From Chloromonas sp. AAM2 (Eukaryota; Chlorophyta; Chlorophyceae; Chlamydomonadales; Chlamydomonadaceae), in NCBI GenBank assembly GCA_004335635.1, contig QAXH01002102.1:1-21397 (forward strand): a stretch of DNA of 21,397 bases, given 5' to 3'. The notes below the pieces were generated by a model, which saw only the letters and a list, made by a program, of their open reading frames with translations, was not told the origin of the DNA and did not search any database. A program made the translations under genes and the position numbers. The stretch's first letter is position 1. Each line of letters starts with the position of its first letter. Shown here piece after piece: positions 10,695 to 19,255 of the stretch.

Positions 10695-11744
10695 GGGAGG
10701 GTTATTTGACAGGCACGTATGCGGTGATGGTCGCACATGTATCTGACTGGCAAACCTGTTGATGGTGATGTGCAACTATGGTGCACGTGCAAGACACACT
10801 TCTGATTTAAGGCTTGTTGTAGGCACAATGACATAAGGTTCGCTGTGGATGGCCCCGGGGGCCTTGCATTTAGGGGTGTTGCCAGTTGCCATAGGCCTGC
10901 GTCGTGCCTCGCAATGCAACGTTGCTCAAGCATGTCATGCAGAGCAAAGCGCTCAAAGCGGCGACCAGTGTCAGAATGGAATCATCTTCTCGAGAATTTC
11001 TCCTGTCTTGGAGAGCTCAATGGGGCGACAAGTGCCAGGGTGGAATTGCCGTTTCACGTACAGAATTCCAGGGGCATCTCCATGGTCTCACTTTGGCATG
11101 GCAAGACACAACTGTCCTTTTGGAGATATCGATCCCAGTGGTATCAAGCCCACTTTACATTGGCTTTGATAATCGCCTGTAGTGCGCCATCACGTGTAAA
11201 ACCCAGTGCCCACTCACTGCCTGTTGGTCGTGGGCAAGCTCATCCCTCAGGCCGTCCAAGCCTTGGTGCACAGAGCACCAGGCTGTCAGAGTCGGCTCAA
11301 GCGTGGGATGCGTCAGACCCTGGAGCGCAAGGACAGCAGCATTTCAAGCAAACTCTCTTGCTGTCAACATCCTGCACATGGTGATAGGCAAGAAACAGCC
11401 GAGGCGCGTGCCTCTTTTGATATCCCGTGCAGTGCAGTCACCTGCCAGCGTGCAACTGGTCTTAACTGGTATAAAGCCCACTTTACATTGGCTTTGATGA
11501 TCGCCTGTGGTGCGTCAGCCCGTGTAGTGCTTGCTTGCTTGGTCACAGGCAACCCATGGTTGACGAAGGTTTCCCAGTAGACTCACCCGTGTAATGCATC
11601 ATGCAATAACATGCAAACGCTGGAGCTTATTAAGACCAACGCAACTAGACTAAATCCCTAGCTTCCTCAAACAGCTTGAGGAGCAGCAGCCGACTCCCAA
11701 CCCACCAGGAATGTTGATGAGCCCAGTGGATGAGAAGCACGCAC
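10695..11744. other. Unresolved segment upstream of the unknown gene
   Basis: Open frames exist on both strands, notably plus-strand frames around 10845-11384 and a minus-strand frame around 10970-10840. They overlap and none has supported splice sites or a domain. The segment contains the 61-bp duplicated block at 11140/11468. It may be a long intron joining the candidate exon at 11745-11897 to the exon at 10553-10641; both ends would be phase 0, but that is inference. Confidence 0.35.
11140..11529. repeat. Direct duplication of a 61-bp block, 328 bp apart
   Basis: Copies lie at about 11140-11200 and 11468-11529. They share AAGCCCACTTTACATTGGCT and the following GATCGCCTG-like segment with a handful of substitutions. 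Weaker similarity (GATATC and CCTTTTGG-type words) precedes both copies, suggesting an older, longer tandem duplication. In both copies one plus-strand frame ends KPTLHWL then a stop, but I see no supported gene. Confidence 0.8.
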
Positions 11745-11897
11745 GCGGATTTGTGAGTCACACAGCTGCTCCAAGCGCCGCATTACTGGCTCAGTGGGTC
11801 CCAAGCAGTGTCCGGTGGCCCAGGCATGCGCAAAGTCAGTGGCAATGTCATCAAGCCGCTTCGCACGGTGCGTGTCTCGGAACGCCGTGGCTCGCAA
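11745..11897 (-). CDS. Probable 51-residue exon, gene unknown
   Basis: The exon runs from an acceptor GAGTGCAG to a strong donor GTGCGT, phase 0 at both ends, on the minus strand. It encodes LRATAFRDTHRAKRLDDIAT followed by an Ala/Trp/Leu-rich segment ending LEQLCDSQIR. The frame stays open well beyond both ends (about 12137 to 11667), so a longer single exon is also possible. A second coding-like frame further upstream reads CQLVPAVLKNIQSLVHNT (about 12080-12020). It could belong to the unknown gene at 7417-10641, whose first detected exon also begins in phase 0. No family was recognised. Confidence 0.42.
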
Positions 11898-12365
11898 CTG
11901 CACTCGCCGCGGGCCCGTCGCGCGCGCGGACGCGAATCGGCAGTCACGCCATGCTGCGATGACCGGCAGCGTGCGCCGGATGGACATGGAGCACCAAGGC
12001 TTTTCTGTGTTACGCTGCCAGTGTGTTGTGGACAAGTGATTGAATGTTCTTGAGTACTGCCGGAACAAGTTGGCATGGCTCCTCATGAACGTGCATGACG
12101 TCAGATCGGTGTTCCCGTATTCCAACGCCTCTGTTATCCAAGGCTGATGTTACTGTTGTAGAAGGTGGGGAATCAGTGCTGGGGTGAGTGGCCAAACCCA
12201 CGGGCGCAGACAGTTCCAACCCCAGCGAACAACGCCCTCGCTGACCACATAACCTATGGTACCCCAAGGCCAGCCTGCCACGTATGCATGATTGCCATAC
12301 TTCCCCCTTGAGCCGAACCGTAACTCTTACCGTCCGCAGTGCTAGCCTGATTCTTTGCGTCAACA

Positions 12366-12399
12366 TGAAAGCAGGCAGGCCGTGAAAGCAGACAGGCCG
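12366..12399. repeat. 17-bp tandem repeat, two copies
   Basis: TGAAAGCAGGCAGGCCG is followed directly by TGAAAGCAGACAGGCCG, one mismatch. Confidence 0.9.
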
Positions 12400-13063
12400 C
12401 TTTGTCCAAGGAAAAACCTAACTCGGATCTTTGCAGTCCAAGCGACTCGCCACCATCATTTGCAGCTCAAGCGTCTTTGGACTGTCATTTCCATGTTGAC
12501 AGCCTGAGGTCGCACACCTCGAGAACAGCCGGAACAAATCACACCTCAAGAACAGCGCACAGAGTCAGTACTGCATGCTCAGCCTCGCGTGCAGGAGGCA
12601 GGTACGCACCCCTTCCATACTTTTTCCCAGGGGGCATGCACTCTGACTTTTGTCGACCTATAAACTCTTTTCGCCTGAGAAAGGGTCTGGCCCCTTCCCC
12701 CCTCCCCCAAAAGCCTATGTACAGGTCCATTACAGACTTTGAGTATGCCATTGGGCTCAGCCTCATGAAAGCTTTCAAATGCACTCTTGAAAACAAAAAA
12801 CCTGTTTGGGACAGTTCCCAGGTCAGACTAGGGCTCGGACTCACGCAGCCAGCCAGCCTGCAAGTCGCGGCATTGAGCAACGCACATCAGATATCTCCGT
12901 TTATGAGGGAGAGGGAGGGAAAGGCTCGGTATTCAACCGCCAGTATTCCCAGATAACCGCTCCGCTCCATAACTGCGCGAGTTCTGTGCATCATGGGTTT
13001 TAGAAGCGGTATATGAACATCGCCGCCTGCCGCAGTTCAGGCTTGCTGGGCCTGCTGCGCCCG

Positions 13064-13125
13064 AACTGCCCTGCCCTGCCCTGCTGCCTGCCCTGCTGCC
13101 TGGCCTGGCCTGGCTCGCCCTGCCC
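13064..13125. repeat. CTGCC/CTGGC low-complexity tract
   Basis: This is a run of CTGCC, CTGCTGCC and CTGGCC words, C-rich on the plus strand, about 170-230 bp upstream of the ankyrin start codon. It is simple sequence with no coding support. Confidence 0.8.
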
Positions 13126-13207
13126 GCGCATTTCCGCGCCTTGCCCGCCATACCATGCCTTGTTGTTTGTCTTATCAACCTGAGCACAGTCACAATAGCA
13201 TACGCAC

Positions 13208-13238
13208 TCTGCTGGTCTGCTGGTCTGCTGGTCTGCTG
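13208..13238. repeat. 8-bp tandem repeat TCTGCTGG, about 3.9 copies
   Basis: Units lie at 13208, 13216 and 13224, with a 7-bp partial unit at 13232. It lies 55 bp upstream of the ankyrin ATG, so it is probably in the 5' leader or promoter. Confidence 0.95.
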
Positions 13239-13293
13239 TTGTGACCGTCGGTCGAAGTGAAAGTCCTTACAGAGCGAACTCCGCACAGGTCAA

Positions 13294-15559
13294 ATGAAGC
13301 AGTCGATGAGCTTTGCGCAGATTCAGTGCCTCGGTGCAGCGTCTTCCTGTTGGCGAGGAACTCTGCCCTTAGACCATCACCATGCCTCGGACGCGCTTCC
13401 GTCTCCAACAGCTCCTGCGAAGAGCGAACAGCTGGGCGCCTGCGGAGAAAACAGTCTTCCGCAGTTGCATCATTGTGCTCAGCACGGTACGTTCGCAGGC
13501 AGCTGGGCCTCCTGGTGCTGACCAGCAATCAGTCTGTTCTTACACAATGGCAATTTTGACATGCTGTCTGCAGGTGACCTTGAGGGAATGTCGCAGTGCA
13601 TGGCCAAGGGCGATAGCATCCATGCTGCCTTGGTGATGCAGAGCAAGGGCGGTGGCCTCATGCGCGAGGTGAGGAGGCAGGCCTGGCCCACAAGGATGCT
13701 GAGTTTGTCCAGTGGAGCACACTCTCCTGTCAGTGCTGACACATCGTTCAACAGATGTCATGCGCTCTTGCGCATCTGCAGGTGACACCTCTGTTCTTGG
13801 CAGCCCAGTACGGGCACTTTGCAGTGGTCCGGCATCTGGTGATCAGCGGGGCCAACCCAGCTGCAGCGGTCGTTCAAGGCTTTGACACGTGCACGCCTGC
13901 ACAGGTCAGTGCCCCATGTCCAAAGGTCTTTTGCATACAAATGCCTCGAGCTGACAGCACCAAGCGTTGCAAGGTTAGGTCTTGCAGTGGGTTTGATGGA
14001 CAGCGTCCCCATGGTGGCGATCACTAATGCTTAACTTCAAGCATGTCCAGCCAGCAAACGGAAGCACTTTTGGCTGCACATGTTTGCAGGCTGCACTGCT
14101 GAACCTACACTGGAGGGTGGCCCGATACCTCACTAAGACCAACAAGGCAGTCAAGAAGGGAGGCAGCCAGCGCCCCTTCCAAGCGGCCTCTGCCCGGTGC
14201 CCCCCGGGATCAGAAGCAGGCGACTCGGACACACAGACTGTTGCCACAGTCTCTGTGAGTTACACAGACTAAATCATCCCCAGACACATGTAGTACAGTT
14301 GCATGCGGTGCATGGGGTTTGCTTGATGGAGAGCATGTTGCGCTCGTCCAGGAACCACTGGGCAGCGGCCGACTGACTTGTCTGACCAGATGGTTGTTTC
14401 TCATGATGCGGTCACAGGATGGGGAGGCTGTGGCTCAGGAGAGCCGTGCACGCCCTGCCCGCCAGTCTTTGAAGGCCTGGGGCTGCTTTGGAAGCATGCA
14501 ATTGGCCGAGCGCAAGTCATCTCAGGTGCGCACGGCTACGTTCAAGTGTGCCTTCCAGAGATGAATCAACCTGCATCTGTCCTACGGTACTGCACTCTTG
14601 TGCGTGTGTGGCACTGCTTGTGCGCTGAGTGGCAGTCACTTATGTGTTGACGGTTGCTTGTGGATTTGTGCCCGCAGGTCAGCTTTGGCATAGACTTAGA
14701 GGCCTGGTCACCCAATGGGGAGGCGGACAATGCGCAGGATAACTGCATGAGCCTGAACAGGTGTGACAAAGCAAGAGGTTTGGTGCATCAAGGCAGGATC
14801 CACAGGACAGTGCAGTCCCTGACTGATAAACACCACCTGTAATCAGTCAGTCAGTTTAATGATATCGTCCCAGAACTGGCAAACATAAATGCTTTGTATG
14901 GCACCCCAGAGCAGACGCTCTCCATGCTTGATGACAAGGCGTCATGGAACCTACTTGCCAGGCATGTAGGGATCTGGCTTATGTATGGCATCTTGCTAAA
15001 TGTGAATGCACACACCTTGCTGTTCACTAGAATACACAAATTGCTTGTTCCTCTTGCATGTGTATGCAGGCAAGTCAACGGTGTGGAGCTTGTTGAGATG
15101 GGCGTCGAGCTATCCAATCCCAACCTAAACACGTATTTACAAGATGCAAGCAGGCTGGCACAGCAGGCACGCCAGGGTGGCTGGACTGCCTCTGGTGATT
15201 GCATGGAGCCTGGGCGCCTGACCATGGACGACAGTGCACATGCATATGACTGCGACCGCAGCACGACATGCAACACACCATGCGACGTGTCGCTTGCTGA
15301 TACACTTGAGTATGAGAACGAGCCCACCATGTGGGCCCCCAAGACCAGCCACCCACTTTCAGAAACCATGCCTGCCTGGGAGGAAGTGATTTCACCTGTG
15401 CGATACCAGGCCTTGGGCGTTGGAGTTTACAGGGATGAGGAGGTGGACGAGGAGGAGGAGGAGGAGGAGAAAGCTGATTCGAATGCAGGCTGTCCCATGC
15501 TCGAGCATGTGCCCAGCTGGTACCAACAAGAGGGAAGGTGGCGGAAGCGGGAATGGTGA
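13294..15559 (+). CDS. Ankyrin-repeat protein with acidic C-terminal segment, seven exons
   Basis: Exons: 13294-13486, 13574-13668, 13782-13904, 14090-14254, 14418-14525, 14678-14760 and 15070-15559. All six junctions are GT-AG and agree in phase (1, 0, 0, 0, 0, 2), giving 418 residues and a TGA. Splicing exon 1 to 2 rebuilds LHHCAQHGDLEGMSQCMAKG (58-77), a good ankyrin repeat; exon 3 adds TPLFLAAQYGHFAVVRHLV (98-116) with the canonical TPL, AA and GH positions. A degenerate third repeat, NLHWRVARYL, follows in exon 4. Residues 138-256 are basic or polar linker with no known domain. The C-terminus has a Glu run (about 382-389) and a basic end, RWRKREW. No membrane segment or signal peptide was seen. 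Ankyrin repeats bind proteins, so an adaptor role is likely; the partner is unknown. The gene diverges from the unknown gene upstream. Intron 6 carries a repeat copy at 14867. Confidence 0.82.
14867..14886 (+). repeat. Third copy of the dispersed GTCCCAGAACTGGCAAACAT motif
   Basis: This is an exact 20-mer match to 7728-7747. It lies in intron 6 of the ankyrin gene, with no partner arm detected nearby. The flanks differ from the other copies beyond the core. Confidence 0.8.
15446..15470. repeat. GAG triplet repeat encoding poly-Glu in the ankyrin protein
   Basis: GAC followed by a run of GAG codons in the last exon encodes the Glu tract. It is the same type of triplet as in the WDR44-like gene but on the opposite strand. 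Confidence 0.85.
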
Positions 15560-16503
15560 AGGGCGGTTGTTGGCAGAATTTGCAGCACCGCACTATCATT
15601 GCCACCTGAGCACGAACGTCAAATTTCCCTGCTACGTCTGGCATGTACCAGTATGTACCTGTTTACATCAAGGGCGCCAGTCCAGGATACGGACCGGGAT
15701 GGGCACCGCCCTGATCTACTCTGAAACACAAATTTCCAAAAACAAGCAAGCTAAGCAGGATTGGCAAGCCGAATCAAGGCTGACAACAAAACAAGCTACT
15801 GTAGGCCAATGTACTCTTTTCATAAGTGGGCGATTGCCTGATTCTTCTAGCAGATGGTTGTTTTGCCGCTTTTCGTTTGTGCCAACTATGCTTTGTCGTC
15901 TTTCAGCCGGTACTGGGCTTGGCCACATGTGTTGTATACGTAAGCAAACTTCAAAGCCAGCAGGTTGGCGCAAAACCCTTTCACTGCATCATACTAGTAC
16001 TTCCGGTGACCCTGACTGTATGTGACATTCTTGTTGGCTTCTAGCTGTGTTGCGGGTATCAATGGCAACTGCCCGCCTTCAATTGAGATGCACTTGCTTG
16101 TGCTTCTCAATTGGTCTGTCAAAGCAAAAGTGTTTATGTTGAACACGTCCGAATTTTATCCGTTGTTAAACTTGAGATTCCAATGGCAAAAGTCGCGAAA
16201 CTCAGGACTGGGTTGGGACGATTATTCTCACGTGGACCAGTATTGCATGATGAACCTGTTGGTTTCTTTGCTTGAACACTTGGGCAGGGCAGGATGGCTT
16301 TCGGGCATGCGTGGCAGTGTACACTAAGGATGCATGCTGGTCATGGGCCACAGTGATCGGTCCAGAGTTTACTGTGACCGACCGGATTTCCCTCGTCAAA
16401 TGTTTCAGTCTACGGCTGCAAGTTTGCTTTCAAGTCTCATGTTGCAATGTATTGTAGTGAATGCACGAGCGCAGTGTGTGCATACCATGACAGCATGATC
16501 TAC
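15560..16503. other. Downstream of the ankyrin gene; repeat copy and no firm gene
   Basis: This is the 3' UTR and spacer. No TGTAA was found within several hundred bases of the stop at 15559, so the polyadenylation site is unknown. Positions 15691-15719 match 18242-18270 at 25 of 29 bases, followed in both by A-rich, Lys/Arg-coding-like sequence. A plus-strand frame at about 16022-16327 reads reasonably (for example LLVSLLEHLGRAGWLSG), but it is AT-rich at third positions and lacks supported splice sites. Confidence 0.45.
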
Positions 16504-16660
16504 CTTTGTAAGCTCTACACTGTCTGCAGCTTCTGCAAACGTCCTTGTTTGGGCAGCACAGCCTTGCCAACTGGGCAGGATGTCTTGTTTTTGACACGGT
16601 AAACTGGTTGCTCTGTTGTTCAGGGGGGGAGGCAGGGGGGATAAAGCGATGTGCCTGATC
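16504..16660 (-). CDS. Candidate Cys-rich exon
   Basis: On the minus strand this runs from a strong acceptor (GCTTCTTCCTTGCAG) to a donor GTAGAT, starting in phase 0 and ending in phase 1. It encodes about 52 residues ending LCCPNKDVCRSCRQCRAYKG. The Cys spacing (CC, x4, C, x2, C, x2, C) could bind zinc, but I do not recognise a named finger. No linked exon was found on either side, so it may be an isolated exon of an unmodelled gene, a transposon remnant, or chance. Confidence 0.3.
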
Positions 16661-17463
16661 CTGCAAGGAAGAAGCTTGCTACACAACGGAACGGAAGCTT
16701 GCATTGGTAACCCTGCTTTGATTTTTCATGTTAGTATCTAGATTTTTCATGTTATTACCTATGGATATGACTTCAAGCTGGCCATGCATAGATTCTTACA
16801 CACTTGTACCTAGACAGGGCTTTGACTATGGCTCAATCACACAAAATCTACTGCAAAAAGCGAGGAGGCTTCCAAATCAGCTGCCAGCTAAGTGAGCTGG
16901 CCTTATTGTCTGTGCACCAATGCTCCGTAGCGTGCCCCGAACAGGGGATGTAAAGCAGGGTAGTTCCGGCATTCCTGTCGGCGGGAGTTTGATGGGGTTG
17001 GGCTGAAACAGGCAGGAGATAATGGACAGGACGCCGCAGGCGTCCTGCCGAGACAGGAGTTTTAGGAGGGTCCAACAGGCTGGTTCCTGCCGCATACAGG
17101 AAACGTTTGAGGAGGCATTTCTGCCACGGCAGGAGTCTATAAGTGAAACGGCAGCCGTTCCTGGCTGCAACCCTACCCAACCCGGTTCCGGAGCCCCTGG
17201 CTGGTTTGGGAGCCAAATGAAACGGGGTGTCACTGCCAGTGCCGCTGTCATGCCTGTCTTGTACAATGCCGGCCAAACGTGCGCTCGAGTCTGATGGCGA
17301 ATATGATGACCCTATTGCGCGGCAGCAGGCAACGTACACGTGCGCCGAGTTTGAAATGTGTGTGTCGGTGTGTGCGCAATGAGCAAGCAGTAGTGGGTTA
17401 CAAGCAATGCGGAAACACTTGGCTGCTTGATCATGCGACTGCCCCCCCCAGGGGGCAAGGCTG
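16661..17463. other. GC-rich palindromic cluster, no firm gene
   Basis: Overlapping frames on both strands (for example minus 17266-16877) lack domains or splice support. Between about 16970 and 17140 there are repeated GGCAGGAG/ACAGGAG words and a near-perfect hairpin, GGACGCCGCAGGCGTCC (17029-17045). This looks like a structured repeat rather than coding sequence. Confidence 0.4.
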
Positions 17464-17889
17464 AGGCTCCTCGCCAGCGGCCTGCCGCGATGCGGGTGGG
17501 TGGGTAGAGGTTCAGACACCCAGTAAGGTCATGGCAACGACAACGGCCCACTTGTGGGATCGCGTGGGCGTTGCCGTTGCATTGCATGACGTCCTGCAGT
17601 CCTTGGAGGAGGAGGGAAGCTGGCAAGTGATGAGGCGATTCTAAACCTGAATCGTGTTCAGTGTCAAACCAGCGATTACCAAGCTCATAAGTCAGGGTAG
17701 GGACCGTGTAAAGATGAGTCGATTAGGCCATCCATGGACCCGCGAATGAGCTGTGAAACCAATGATATGCATGGGCCCTGCTACCACGCAGAGGACTGTC
17801 ATCAGGCAAATGAAGTGATTGAGGATATGACCCAAACTCTGTCTGCGCTGGAGCAAGCACAGGAGTTGCGCGTGCAGAATCGTATGTAG
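17464..17889 (+). CDS. Possible two-exon coding fragment with helical, coiled-coil-like sequence
   Basis: A plus-strand frame after a TGA contains the start MATTTAHLWDRVGVAVALHD and ends near EEEGSWQ. A second segment, 17806-17881, follows an acceptor GTCATCAG and reads ANEVIEDMTQTLSALEQAQE before a donor GTATGT. Joining them with the donor GTGATG after SWQ keeps phase 0, but that donor is weak. No relatives were recognised and no further exons were found. It could be a remnant. Confidence 0.25.
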
Positions 17890-18064
17890 ACAATGGAGTG
17901 TTTCACTCTCCGTCACAGAAAAACAAGGTTTGGTTCCCATCATGTCGGGTAGCCTCCACACAAGTCAGCCCCCATGCATGCGATTTAGACCCCAGCTGAT
18001 ACAGACAGGTCTAGCATCGTTGCTGCAAACAGCACATAACCTGCCCAGTAATCAATAAACTTAC

Positions 18065-18180
18065 CGTTCTGCAAAGTTGAGTGAATTCGATGTTGAGATC
18101 TGTTTGTGAGCGCTCCATCTGTTCTTTGTGACGCTTTCCAGCTGTTCGTTGTGACGTTTTTCTGCAGCCAGTATTGCTTT
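18065..18180 (-). CDS. Candidate exon with an internal 23-bp tandem duplication
   Basis: This is flanked by an acceptor GACCTGCAG and a strong donor GTAAGT on the minus strand. All three frames are open; one reads KAILAAEKRHNEQLE and another KRHKEQMERSQTDLNIEF. The two similar peptides come from a 23-bp degenerate duplication that shifts the frame. Without neighbouring exons the true frame cannot be chosen. Confidence 0.25.
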
Positions 18181-18241
18181 CTGCAGGTCTGTCGTTGAGA
18201 TATATAGATATATTTAAACGAGGAAAGCTGTCAGAGGACGC

Positions 18242-18692
18242 GGAACGGGGTGGGCACCGCCCTGGCCTACCAGCAAAACGAACGCAGCGAACAAAGCAGG
18301 CAAGGCAGGCCAACTGAAGGCAAAACACGAAGAAGCTGCCTAAGCTAAGGTCAACGACAAGAGAAAGGAACGCAAGAAGAGGCCGTTAGGCCTACGCCTA
18401 GGAAAAGGCAGCCAGGCTGCAACAAGGCGGAACGTCAAAGTTAAGATGCTTACTGTTTCCTCCAAATGTGAAATGCCGCGTTGGAATGTGCCCTGGCCCA
18501 GAGGCCTGCTACCTGCAAAACACACACCAGTTTTCGCTACAACAAACAGGCACAACCCAGAATGTACATCATATGTTGCTACTAACCCATTTGCCAGAAA
18601 AACCAAATCCACATGCCATCCCTACACGCATTCGCATATCAGTCACATGTGCTGCGTGCTACATGCATCCATAATTCACGTCCCTGACTATT
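18242..18692 (+). repeat. Lys/Arg-rich repeat-derived open frame, broken by one stop
   Basis: From 18242 a plus-strand frame encodes basic sequence (for example KTNAANKAGKAGQLKAKHEE), meets an in-frame TAA, then continues with DKRKERKKRPLGLRLGKG and stays open to 18692. The first 29 bp match 15691-15719. The basic composition and the second copy suggest a dispersed repeat or the tail of a mobile-element gene rather than a unique gene. The opposite strand also has splice-like signals here (TTTTGCAG and GTAAGC around 18522-18460), so strand assignment is not secure. Confidence 0.4.
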
Positions 18693-19255
18693 AAGACTTC
18701 TTCCACATGCCACGAGGCCACACAACATGCGCTGTTTTATCTAGTTGAAACCAAAGTGCAAGCACAACCATACTCATGCCTACAGTAACTAGCATAACGA
18801 CACAGCCGTCACCAGGAGGAACAACAGCTTGCATGAGAAGATCCGCATAAAAAATGACTGAATGCGCAGTACCTCAGCGGACTAGGTAAGCCTTCATGCG
18901 TCGCTATGTACCGACTATGAAGCCTATACAACACACCTTGAAAAAAATTATGAGCATGCTTGTCAAGCTAGATCCCTGCAACACGGCTGGCACTAGGGAG
19001 TACAGGAATTACAGTCATACTGGCAAGCAGTCTTGCAAGCCTAATTCACAGTCCTCCCAATCCCGACTGACAATGCTATATGTAAACCTAAACGTTGAAG
19101 TCTCCACGCCTGTAGTGAGGATACACGAGTCAACAAGGACTTTGCAGACTGTGTGCTTCAGCGTACCCAATGCCTTCCTTGGATATCTATCTGTGCTTGT
19201 CAGTACTGTGGTGGTCATGGCATGGTGCAGACATGCCACAGCTGGACTCATGCTA
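18693..19255. other. 3' flank of the peptidase gene; no firm gene
   Basis: This is AT-richer sequence containing the likely 3' UTR of the minus-strand peptidase. A plus-strand frame of 138 codons at 18896-19312 overlaps the last coding bases of the peptidase in antisense and includes a hydrophobic stretch (GYLSVLVSTVVVMAW). It is probably a chance frame. Confidence 0.45.
19009..19013 (-). terminator. Candidate TGTAA polyadenylation signal for the peptidase gene
   Basis: TGTAA, the usual poly(A) signal in chlorophycean algae, occurs on the minus strand about 245 nt past the peptidase stop. The pentamer is short, so chance occurrence cannot be excluded. Confidence 0.35.

Larger units (their letters stand above)
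12138..13293. other. Spacer 5' of the ankyrin gene
   Basis: This should include the promoter of the plus-strand ankyrin gene. GGTATATGAA at about 13010-13019 is the only TATA-like string near the start, some 280 nt upstream of the ATG, and is unproven. A plus-strand frame of about 184 codons at 12402-12956 has no canonical start in context, splice or domain support. Short tandem repeats are listed separately. Confidence 0.45.

Noticed and set aside
12402..12956. 184-codon plus-strand open frame upstream of the ankyrin gene
   Set aside because: It starts at a TTG, has no domain or splice support, and an overlapping minus frame is similarly open. It is treated as chance.
17029..17045. Hairpin considered as a transcription terminator
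   Set aside because: The genome appears eukaryotic and there is no adjoining gene, so an intrinsic terminator call is not appropriate.
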